From: Thalassovita sp.
GTDB lineage: Bacteria; Bacteroidota; Bacteroidia; Cytophagales; Flammeovirgaceae
Length of the DNA: 46,605 nt
NCBI GenBank assembly: GCA_002729595.1
Contig: PBYL01000168.1
Span: 1-46,605 of the forward strand
Reading direction: 5' to 3'
Positions 25,401-32,677 of the stretch are shown here, piece by piece (positions within the stretch are counted from its first letter, which is position 1; every line of letters begins with the position of its first letter). Made by a program: the position numbers and the translations under genes. The notes beneath the pieces are model-generated. The model was given only the letters and a program-made list of their open reading frames with translations. It was not told where the DNA came from and ran no database searches.

Positions 25401-25899
25401 TTTGAGATTATCTTTACATGTGCAAACCTAAAGGGCGACCCGGTCTGACAGAGGTAGTCAATATTGTTCCAATGATTATACAAAGCTTTTGAAGAAAAAT
25501 AAGATTGAAATTAGTATGGTTCAAACTGGAGATCCAAGGGATAATGGGATTGCTGAGAGAATGCATAGGACATTGAAAACGGAGTTCTTATATGGTAAAC
25601 CCAAAGGTTTTTTATCTACTGCAGCAGCTTCAGAAACTATGGAAAAAAACATTGAAGCACATAATAATATTAGACCTCATGCCAGTGTGGATTACCTTAC
25701 CCCTACTCAAGCTCATTGCTTGGAGGGTAAAATTCATAAACGGTGGAAAGCTCCCGATTGGAAAAATCGAAAAAGCAGAAAAAAGGAAATCAATCTAGAA
25801 GAATACTACGAATTTAATGGCGTAAAAGGATTCTAGAAATAATACAAAGTTATTTAAAAGCAAAATTGACAATTATGCGCTAAAAAAGTGTGGAATTCC

Positions 25900-25916
25900 G
25901 TAAGGCTATTTTAGGA
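25900..25916 (-). repeat. Right terminal inverted repeat of the IS3-family element
   Basis: The reverse complement reads TCCTAAAATAGCCTTAC, pairing with the left end at 22905-22921 with three mismatches. It lies 17 bases before the end of the convergent aldolase gene. Confidence 0.6.
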
Positions 25917-25932
25917 ACATACAAAACACCCA

Positions 25933-26586
25933 TCAAGATTTTATAAATGAATTAATCTCTTGTTTTAGTTTAATAAAATGTTCTTTAAGTGCATTATAAT
26001 CTTCTTCTTGAACCATCTTTTTATCAAACAATGAGCTTCCCATTCCTACTCCAAAAGCTCCCACTTCAAAAAATGTTTTTATATTATTTAGTGAAACTCC
26101 TCCTGTTGGTAGCAGTTTAATTTCATTTAGTGGAGCTAATACGTCTTTTATGTATTGAACTCCCAATTGAGCTGCAGGAAAAACTTTTACAGCGGCAGCA
26201 CCCATTGTCCATGCTTTAAATATTTCAGTCGGTGAATAGGCTCCCGGAAAAATAGGTATTCCATAAGAGATAGACTTTTCTATTACTTCTTCACTAATTA
26301 CAGGAGTAACAATAAAGTTTACTCCTGCTTTTTTGGCATTTTCCAAATCTTTAATGCTTATTACAGTTCCTGCTCCTATATTCATTTGAGGAAACTTCTT
26401 AACAAGCGAATTTATTATTTCTTCTGCATCGGGTGTGTTCATTGTTATTTCTATCGTATAGAAACCGGCTTCTACAAAAGTTGAAGTCAATTTATAGATA
26501 GTTTCTTTAGGTAATCCTCTTATAATTCCGATAACAGGTGCCTTATGATATAAATCCCATGAGAATGTCGAGTTATTGTTTGCCAT
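25933..26586 (-). CDS. 2-dehydro-3-deoxy-6-phosphogalactonate/gluconate aldolase
   Basis: From the ATG at 26586 this encodes 217 residues, the normal length for the KDPG/KDPGal aldolase family; a longer frame upstream overlaps the kinase and is not conserved-looking. Class I features are the Schiff-base Lys134 in AAVKVFPA, the catalytic Glu46 in IEIT, Arg23 in GIIRG, and the phosphate-binding PTGGVS and GVGMGSSLF. It splits 2-dehydro-3-deoxy-6-phospho sugar acids into pyruvate and glyceraldehyde 3-phosphate. It overlaps the DgoK-type kinase gene by 14 bases, which fits the galactonate version (DgoA) better than the gluconate version. Confidence 0.9.
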   Translation of the reverse strand: MANNNSTFSWDLYHKAPVIGIIRGLPKETIYKLTSTFVEAGFYTIEITMNTPDAEEIINSLVKKFPQMNIGAGTVISIKDLENAKKAGVNFIVTPVISEEVIEKSISYGIPIFPGAYSPTEIFKAWTMGAAAVKVFPAAQLGVQYIKDVLAPLNEIKLLPTGGVSLNNIKTFFEVGAFGVGMGSSLFDKKMVQEEDYNALKEHFIKLKQEINSFIKS

Positions 26587-27526
26587 ATTGGTAAAGTATT
26601 TTCTTTTGCCCTTGTAAAAATGCCCTTTCAAGCATGTTGTTATTAAATAAAACCAGCCTTTGAGTAGTAAAAAGTATTTGTAATGCTTCTCTATATAGTT
26701 CGTAGATAGGTCCTGATGCAGCCAAAAAAATCTTATCATCCATTTCTTTTAGATAAGACAACTCATCTCCTATCAAAAGACCACTCAAAAAATAATAGTT
26801 ATCCTTTTTATCAAAATTATATAAAATATCTTTTGCTCTTACAGAAAATAAGTTTTCACTTAGTTTTCCATTAAAACCTAAAATGAGACCTTCTTTAAAA
26901 GCAGCTTCTCTTTTTTTATCCCATTGAGATGCAATTATTGAGTTGGCCAATATACTTTGCTTAGAAAGTATCTCAAATAACTCTCCTGTCATAAAGTTTT
27001 TAAGACCACTAAACTGTCTGTTACTATATGCTAGATGTTTACTATGAGTACCTGGTAGTAGCAGAATTCCTTTGTTAAATGGTGCTAAATATTCTTCGAG
27101 ACCAACCGCCTGAATCTCTTCTCCACGCATCATTCCTGTATCACTTCTCACTCCTGAAATTAAGATAATTTTGGTTTTGGAATCAGCCGATAAATATTTC
27201 CAATTTAAACTACTGCCATTTTGTAATATGGGTAAATTAGCATAGTCTAACTCAAATAAACCAATATTAGCAGAGGCCATTCCGGCAAGTATAATCAAGT
27301 GTTCTTCTGGAGTATCTGTAAGATTTAAGAGTTGTTCTGATAAGAAGTTTAAGAAAAGATCGTACTGACTTATTTTATTTTGGCTGAGGAATTTATTGTA
27401 AATTGTTTTTACACCCTGATCATTTTTAACTTCAGCAAGCACCTTGAGCGTTTCTGTCTCGACCAGTCTCAATCTAAAATTACTAGTTCCCCAATCTCCA
27501 CTTATAAAATGATTTGGTATATCCAC
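26573..27526 (-). CDS. 2-dehydro-3-deoxygalactonokinase (DgoK family)
   Basis: This 317-residue protein has the DgoK signature: GDWGTSNFRLRLVE at the N-terminus, AGMASANIG, SGVRSDTGMMRGEE and LLPGTHSKHL, then NFMTGELFEILS. It phosphorylates 2-dehydro-3-deoxy-D-galactonate to the 6-phosphate, which the overlapping aldolase then cleaves. The start is a GTG directly after the stop codon of the aldehyde dehydrogenase fragment (TAA then GTG), and no ATG lies before the conserved start. So the two frames were probably once coupled in one operon. Confidence 0.9.
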   Translation of the reverse strand: MDIPNHFISGDWGTSNFRLRLVETETLKVLAEVKNDQGVKTIYNKFLSQNKISQYDLFLNFLSEQLLNLTDTPEEHLIILAGMASANIGLFELDYANLPILQNGSSLNWKYLSADSKTKIILISGVRSDTGMMRGEEIQAVGLEEYLAPFNKGILLLPGTHSKHLAYSNRQFSGLKNFMTGELFEILSKQSILANSIIASQWDKKREAAFKEGLILGFNGKLSENLFSVRAKDILYNFDKKDNYYFLSGLLIGDELSYLKEMDDKIFLAASGPIYELYREALQILFTTQRLVLFNNNMLERAFLQGQKKILYQYGKQ

Positions 27527-27856
27527 TTATTTTAATGCTTTAGTAACTCTTTTCTTTATTAAATAGTCATCGAGCGCACAAATGGAACAATCTACACCAA
27601 TACCACTATTTTTAATTCCTCCATGCGGTAGATTAATGTCATATTTAAAACCATTCAGTTGCACCTCTCCAAATTCTAATTTTTCTTCCAATTTAGCAAG
27701 TATGCTTTCATTATTTGAATAAACATAAGAAGCCAATCCTGCATCTGTATCGTTTGCCATTTCGATAACTTCTTCTGCTATAGAAAAAGGTACTATTATA
27801 GCTAATGGACCAAATCTTTCTTGTTGAAGTCCAAGACTGTTCTCTCTTGTTTTAAA
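27527..27856 (-). pseudogene. C-terminal fragment of an NAD(P)-dependent aldehyde dehydrogenase
   Basis: About 109 residues of the aldehyde dehydrogenase C-terminus remain: QQERFGPLAIIVPFS, MANDTDAGLASYV, then LPHGGIKNSGIG and a tail DYLIKKRV. The catalytic Cys and Glu regions are absent. The frame opens right after an in-frame stop at 27857-27859, so roughly the first three quarters of the gene is gone. A 77-residue frame starts at an internal ATG, but nothing suggests it makes a working enzyme. Its place ahead of DgoK and aldolase suggests the intact version took part in a sugar-acid or aldehyde route. Confidence 0.82.
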
Positions 27857-28029
27857 TTAATATGCATTCAATAATTCAGAGGTTGAATTTATCAAACAGA
27901 TAATATCACATTTATTATAATAATTTTAGTAATAGATTATATTTAAATTCCACCTCAAATATCATTACTCTCTACTAATTACTTAATCATTATTCACTTA
28001 TTTGAGTGCTCAAATCAATAAATTTAATA

Positions 28030-28037
28030 TACATTTG
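28030..28037 (+). promoter_or_regulatory. Exact -7 box for the gene at 28072
   Basis: TACATTTG matches TAnnTTTG exactly, 34 bases before the ATG. A TTTG at 28001-28004 is the nearest -33 candidate, but its 25-base spacing is a little long. Confidence 0.5.
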
Positions 28038-28071
28038 AAGCAACGTCTGATCTATTAACCAATACCTTTAA

Positions 28072-28683
28072 ATGAAAAAGTATTTACTGCTTCTAATTCT
28101 TTTATCTCCATTAGCTTTATGGGCGCAGTCAGAATCAAAACAGTTTGTTCTGTTCGATGAAGAGTTTACATATACTAAAAATGATGCTGACAATTCTACA
28201 CCAAGTAAGTCGCATTATTATGTAACTAATAACATGCTGAACCCCAATGTACCTAAAGACTGGACTTCACCGGTAGATTATCGCAATGGTACAGTGCACA
28301 TTCGAATTGAAGTCCTAGAAAAACCTGAAGGTAAGGCTCCAACCAAATGGACACTTTGTTATATTCCAAACAAAGGACAAGGAAATGGTTATGGTTGTAC
28401 GGGTACCGATTTGTATCTCGAAGAAGGTATTTATGAAAAAGATGTGCCAATGACTGAGTTCTGGGAAAATGAATCAATCATATGGTCAGAAGGTATTAAG
28501 CAGATGGATCTTGTAATAAAAGACGATAGCGGAGGGCAAGGCCATGCTCACAAACGAGCTGATTTTGAAAATTTCTTCCCAACAAAAGTTCGCATTACTA
28601 TGATTCAAGTGGCTGTAGGTGAAACTTATGATCCTACTTTGCTACCTAAACTCTCCAAAAAGAAAAAGAAGCACAAGAAATAA
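28072..28683 (+). CDS. Small secreted protein with a lysine-rich tail, function unknown
   Basis: This 203-residue protein has a signal peptide (YLLLLILLSPLALWAQS, cleavage near AQS). The mature part is strand-rich with conserved-looking aromatic and Gly positions (KWTLCYIPNKGQGNGYGCTGTD) and one likely disulfide pair. It ends in a tail of about nine lysines and histidines (SKKKKKHKK). I recall no family name. The fold and the many aromatic residues would suit a carbohydrate-binding or lyase-like beta sandwich, but this is not shown. It stands alone between the sugar-acid genes and the GAF proteins. Confidence 0.65.
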   Translation: MKKYLLLLILLSPLALWAQSESKQFVLFDEEFTYTKNDADNSTPSKSHYYVTNNMLNPNVPKDWTSPVDYRNGTVHIRIEVLEKPEGKAPTKWTLCYIPNKGQGNGYGCTGTDLYLEEGIYEKDVPMTEFWENESIIWSEGIKQMDLVIKDDSGGQGHAHKRADFENFFPTKVRITMIQVAVGETYDPTLLPKLSKKKKKHKK

Positions 28684-28718
28684 TGATTATAACATCGCCA
28701 AGTAAAATTAGCTTTCAG

Positions 28719-29678
28719 TTATTTTCCAATATCTTCATTGGTTGGCAGATTAGTATTTCTGGAGCCTTGATAGATGATAAATGAAAAAGTATATGCTAAA
28801 TATTCAGATATCTGTTTTACAAATTCTACTTGGTGAGGTTTAAACTCTTTCATAGAGGCTATTTCAATTACACCAAAAACTGTCTCATTAAATAATAAAG
28901 GTGATATGATAATACTTTGGGGGAGACCTTTGCCCAAGCCCGATTTAATATTCGTGTAATCATCAGGTACTTCAGTAATTAATAATATACGCTTTTCGAT
29001 TACAGCTTGTCCCACTAAGCCCTCCCCTGCTTCAATTTTCTTTTCTTCATCATATTTAAAAGCATATGTAGCTTGAACAGCATAAACAGGTTTTGTCGCT
29101 TCAATATCTTCTATCAAATAGATTACCGCTAAGTTTGCATTTAAATAGCTTACCAAATTATTAAGAATTTGACTGCTTAATAGGTTTTTATTATGTTGAT
29201 ATAACCTAATGAGTTCATTAAATTTGTTGAGTCCTTCACGAATCCATTTAGCATTGTCTTCTTTTATCTTTGAAGTTAAAATTTTATCTCGCAAAGCAAT
29301 TAAAGATTGAAACTCTTCTTCATTATCTAGATCATCTGATTCTGTGAACCTGCCCTCAAGCATATTTTTAGTAAAAGCATAGATTTTTTTAGATTTTGCT
29401 AACTCTTGCTCAAGGCTGCTCTTCGTTTTTCGCTCTCTTTTTATTACCATTTTACCAATTAAGTATGCCGTAAGAGCAAGTATAATTGGTGCTGAATCTA
29501 TAATAAAATGGATCGGATTTGTTAAATGCACTAATTCTATTTGCTCAATCCCAAATGGTAATTCCTTAAACCATAAATCTAAACTTAAAGCCATTACTGG
29601 AAAAAGTAAGCCAAACAGAACTCCAAATAAAAAGAATTTATTGAGAAGGATTCTTTCCTCCCTGTTGAGTGCAGCCAT
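28719..29678 (-). CDS. Membrane protein with a C-terminal GAF domain and no visible output domain
   Basis: This 319-residue protein has two membrane helices (about residues 13-31 and 49-70). A helical linker follows (about 75-160, with KIKEDNAKWIREGLNKFNELI), then a GAF sensor domain (about 165-305: GEGLVGQAVIEKRILLITEVPDDY, then SIIISPLLFNETVFGVIEIAS). It has no kinase, cyclase or DNA-binding domain. The GAF and linker resemble those of the divergent protein at 29978, so the two are paralogues. It may sense a small ligand and act by binding that partner or a chemoreceptor. Confidence 0.82.
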   Translation of the reverse strand: MAALNREERILLNKFFLFGVLFGLLFPVMALSLDLWFKELPFGIEQIELVHLTNPIHFIIDSAPIILALTAYLIGKMVIKRERKTKSSLEQELAKSKKIYAFTKNMLEGRFTESDDLDNEEEFQSLIALRDKILTSKIKEDNAKWIREGLNKFNELIRLYQHNKNLLSSQILNNLVSYLNANLAVIYLIEDIEATKPVYAVQATYAFKYDEEKKIEAGEGLVGQAVIEKRILLITEVPDDYTNIKSGLGKGLPQSIIISPLLFNETVFGVIEIASMKEFKPHQVEFVKQISEYLAYTFSFIIYQGSRNTNLPTNEDIGK

Positions 29679-29977
29679 TAAAAAATAAAAAACTTAAAAT
29701 ATTATACTTTGTTATTAAACCAATTTAATAATAGAGAATGAGATTCAAAGCATATTACTAGTGAAAAATATAGAAGTCCAATCAAAACAGAGTAAACCAT
29801 CCTAATTCTGGGTATATAGATTTACATTATATTTTAACAAAGTGCAAACGTCACAAAAAAGTGATAACTAATGTTAAAATATAGACTTTAAAAGCCGATT
29901 TAAGCATATTATTTATATTACAAAACAACAGAAACCGTTTTTAAAATCATCGATTACTACAACTTTATCATAGTATA

Positions 29978-31591
29978 ATGAAAAACGTGTTTCTAAATCT
30001 GCCCCTCAAGAAAAAGTTTCTTATTCTGACAAGTGTTTACGTTGCTACTTTTTTAGTTGGTATTTTAGTCATCTTTACTTCGCAGGTAATTTTGAATAAA
30101 AAAGCTGATAAAATGGCATTGCTGAATAAGTACAAATCGGACCTTCCGAATTTGAGAGTAAGCGTAAATGCATTGAGAGGTGAGCTTTTCGTTGCACTTT
30201 TAGCAGACAAACACACCATGATTGAAGAAGTAGAAGAAAGCCAAGCAGGTTATGAATTTCATAGAGCCAAAGTTGATAAATTAAAAGCTTCTTTAGTAGA
30301 TATTCAAAATATCGTTCAAGATTCAAAATTAAGTAGTAACTCAGAAGAACTCTATAAAACAATAGACTCTCTTTCCAATTTCACAGATTATTATGTAAAG
30401 CTTGCATTAAACGCGAATTCTAATGCACAAGACAGTATATTTAATTTAGTGAGAGCAAAGGTATTAAAAGAATATGTGCCGATGTTTATACAATTTCGTA
30501 AAGCGGTAACAGATTCTTACGATTATGCCTTTGAACTACACGATATTGTTTTGGCAGACCACGAAGAAACAGAAACTTATAGAAATACCTTGCTGACAAT
30601 ATTTTTCATTTGTGGAATTATAGTAGTCTTTACTTTCTCTCAATATCTCAGTAATCTAATCACCGAACCTATATTAAAAACGAAAGATACACTCGAAATA
30701 ATTTCTAAAGGAGAAATACCAGTGATAGAAATAAATAACCAAAAAGATGAAACGGGTGCGATGTTAGGCTCACTTAAAACTTTGGTAAACAATCTAGACA
30801 ACTTAAAGGTATTTACCACCGAAGTAGGCAAAGGGAAATTTGACTCACAGGTAAGCTTATTTGGAAACAGAGGCGACATTGCTGAATCGCTACTAGCGAT
30901 GCGAGAAAACTTAAAGGAATCTTCAATAAAAGAAGAAGATTTTAAATGGATTTCAGGAGGTATCGCAGATGCAGGAAAGCTTTTGAGAGAACAGTACGAA
31001 AATGTGACTACTTTATATGATAGTGCCATTCGCTATGTAGTAAAGTATTTGGCTGCTAACCAAGGTTCATTATTTGTTACTTTAGATGATAATGAGCATG
31101 AACAATCTAAAGAGCTTGAATTAGTCGCTTGTTATGCTTTTGATAGAAAAAAATACATTACAAAAACAATCCATTTCGGAGAAGGTCTTGTTGGGCAAGT
31201 TTGTCTAGAAAAAGAATTAATTTACCTCACAGATATTCCTGAAAACTATCTCAAAATCACTTCTGGCTTAGGAGAAGCAGTCGCAAAAAGTATTATTATC
31301 ATTCCATTGATAAATAATGAAAAAGTACAAGGTGTCTTAGAAATTGCTTCTTTTAGTAAATTAGAAAATAAAGAAATAGAGTTTTTAAAGCAGTTTTGTG
31401 ATCTTTTAGCTGCAGATATTGCCATGGCGAAATTCAGCAGCAGAATGCAAAGATTACTAGAAGTTTCTAAGCAGCAAACAGAAGAACTCAGAGCAACAGA
31501 AGAAGAATTAAGACAGAACATGGAAGAGCTCAATGCAGCACAAGAGCAATTACAAAGAGAAGCAAAATATAAAGAAGAAAATATGTTGTAA
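29978..31591 (+). CDS. HAMP-GAF membrane sensor protein ending in a coiled coil
   Basis: This 537-residue protein has two membrane helices (about 12-33 and 203-225) around a helical periplasmic sensor. A HAMP linker follows (about 225-280), then a helical stretch with KEEDFKWISGGIADAGKLL, a GAF domain (about 345-490, GEGLVGQVCLEKELIYLTDIP) and a coiled coil at the end (EELRATEEELRQNMEELNAAQEQL). In similar Cytophagales proteins that coiled coil usually joins the GAF domain to a further PAS or kinase domain. Here the protein stops soon after it, so the output domain is missing or is supplied in trans. It is divergent from a paralogous GAF protein. Confidence 0.85.
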   Translation: MKNVFLNLPLKKKFLILTSVYVATFLVGILVIFTSQVILNKKADKMALLNKYKSDLPNLRVSVNALRGELFVALLADKHTMIEEVEESQAGYEFHRAKVDKLKASLVDIQNIVQDSKLSSNSEELYKTIDSLSNFTDYYVKLALNANSNAQDSIFNLVRAKVLKEYVPMFIQFRKAVTDSYDYAFELHDIVLADHEETETYRNTLLTIFFICGIIVVFTFSQYLSNLITEPILKTKDTLEIISKGEIPVIEINNQKDETGAMLGSLKTLVNNLDNLKVFTTEVGKGKFDSQVSLFGNRGDIAESLLAMRENLKESSIKEEDFKWISGGIADAGKLLREQYENVTTLYDSAIRYVVKYLAANQGSLFVTLDDNEHEQSKELELVACYAFDRKKYITKTIHFGEGLVGQVCLEKELIYLTDIPENYLKITSGLGEAVAKSIIIIPLINNEKVQGVLEIASFSKLENKEIEFLKQFCDLLAADIAMAKFSSRMQRLLEVSKQQTEELRATEEELRQNMEELNAAQEQLQREAKYKEENML

Positions 31592-32677
31592 TTCTGTTTG
31601 TTGCTCTCGGTAAATAATTGGGCTCATACTTTAAAAATTTTTATGGAGGTGGCATTCATCTTCAAAACCATAAATGATAGCCTACTTACAAAAAGACAAC
31701 TAAATTCTTCGATGTGTCTTGTGATGAATAACAATGTAAAGTTGCTAGTTGGATATATGGCAAAAAAACTTACTCTTAAAGTAAGTATAAATACGGATTC
31801 TCCATTTTGAATAGGTATTTCCAGTTTCAGTAGTTATCGCAGAAGAAACCAACAATGGCATATTTAAACATTTTCTAATGTTCACAGATCGCAAACAATA
31901 ATAGACGAAATAGTTTCTGTAAATCTTTCTTTTTACGCTAGTTGTAATAAAATGTGATATAATTCTAAAAAACAATATGGTATGTTCATAAAAGTCGAGG
32001 CTAATTTCTAAGCAATTTTTTAACCTGAATACTTTTTAAAATTACTCGGAAAAATTGATGAAATAATTATGTAACAATGTGCAAACTAAAGGAGCGAATT
32101 ATTCATGAATTTTAATAATATCATTTTTGAATATTCTTAAGAAGATATATAACCAATTTTAATAATCACTTTCTGGTTTATTCGCAATCGTCCAAATATG
32201 TCGTCAATTTATTATTACTACTATATAGGTATAAAAATATAATAAGTATTTCTTCTATATACAAAGTTATACTTACAATTAACTATTCTAATGGTCAATT
32301 TTGGCCAATTTACTACAAATCAGTTTCCCCCATTTTTATTGATATACCATAATAAATCGATTTTAGCAAGGTTCAAATATTGAAAATTAACAAGAATACT
32401 ATATAATAATTATATGATTTTCAGAGAGTTATAAACATATAAAGCTAAATTTTCAATTGGTTAAACTCAAATGAAATAAATGCTGGAGGAGTATTTTTTT
32501 AAGGTGATAATATAAGCGCATTAATAACTACAACTTCTAATTAGCTTAAGCCAATTTAATCTAACATTGATCAAAATCCTTTTGATGGAAAGGACAATAC
32601 TGAATGCTTCTGAAAATCCTTATTCGAAATAATAGGTCAAAAAAAATCAACAATAAACAAGTTTTTAAATCACATAT
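31592..32677. other. 1.1-kb AT-rich gap without a recognisable gene
   Basis: No frame here looks like a protein. The longest candidates (about 70 residues on either strand) have no family features. I see one short inverted repeat (ACTTACT/AGTAAGT near 31769-31786) and a TTGGCCAA palindrome near 32300, and no strong terminator after the GAF gene. I looked for a decayed PAS or kinase continuation of the upstream protein in all three frames and saw none. It may be an extended control region or decayed DNA. Confidence 0.6.

Larger units (their letters stand above)
23968..25438 (-). mobile_element. IS110-family insertion sequence, 1471 bp, inserted in IS3 orfB
   Basis: The element contains a DEDD transposase, about 206 bases after it and about 250 bases before it. 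The boundaries come from the bridge-RNA guide matches. A TC core on the transposase strand (GA on the plus strand) is present at both junctions, 23966-23967 and 25437-25438. Removing 1471 bases leaves the reading frame HH-RPTR-SDRG intact. If instead the IS3 gene originally read HHSDRG, the element would run 23961-25443. I favour the first reading because all four guide matches meet exactly at the TC core. Confidence 0.8.
23368..25836 (+). pseudogene. IS3-family transposase OrfB, broken by a 14-base insertion and by the IS110 element
   Basis: Three pieces assemble into one DDE integrase. Positions 23368-23772 end in LWVSDIT with the first catalytic Asp. Positions 23787-23967 read YVPVKGNYSYLSLVTDAYSRKV...DLMHH. 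Positions 25439-25836 read SDRGSQYCSNDY...NGIAERMHRTLK...EEYYEFNGVKGF and carry the second Asp and the Glu. Between the first two pieces 14 GC-rich bases (23773-23786) break the frame. Between the second and third lie the nested element and 12 GC-rich bases that would read RPTR between HH and SDRG. The gene cannot make a working product. Confidence 0.82.
22905..25916 (+). mobile_element. Degenerate IS3-family insertion sequence carrying a nested IS110-family element
   Basis: The element has orfA and orfB genes of the IS3 type (helix-turn-helix plus leucine-rich OrfA; DDE integrase OrfB) bounded by imperfect inverted repeats (14 of 17 positions). It carries at least three lesions: a one-base loss in orfA, a 14-base insertion in orfB and the nested IS110 element in orfB. 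I see no clear target-site duplication, so the outer ends are approximate. It lies between convergent genes for the AraC regulator and the KDPG-type aldolase. Confidence 0.8.

Noticed and set aside
23961..25443. IS110 ends drawn so that IS3 reads HHSDRG exactly
   Set aside because: It would place the target-loop matches inside the element and leave no shared core. I keep it only as the second choice.
25364..25456. A 9-base match (acagaggta) between the bridge-RNA region and the IS3 flank, as an alternative target guide
   Set aside because: It lies outside the target loop, in the arm of the 5' hairpin, and has no partner guide for the other flank. The TGGGTT and CGCTCGA pair fits both flanks and the core.
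26587..26739. Longer N-terminus for the aldolase
   Set aside because: The extra 51 residues lie inside the kinase gene, resemble no aldolase, and the protein from 26586 has the normal family length.
31598..31975. Two overlapping frames of about 70-76 residues in the 1.1-kb gap
   Set aside because: They have no family features, biased composition from AT-rich DNA and no promoter or start context. They look like chance frames.
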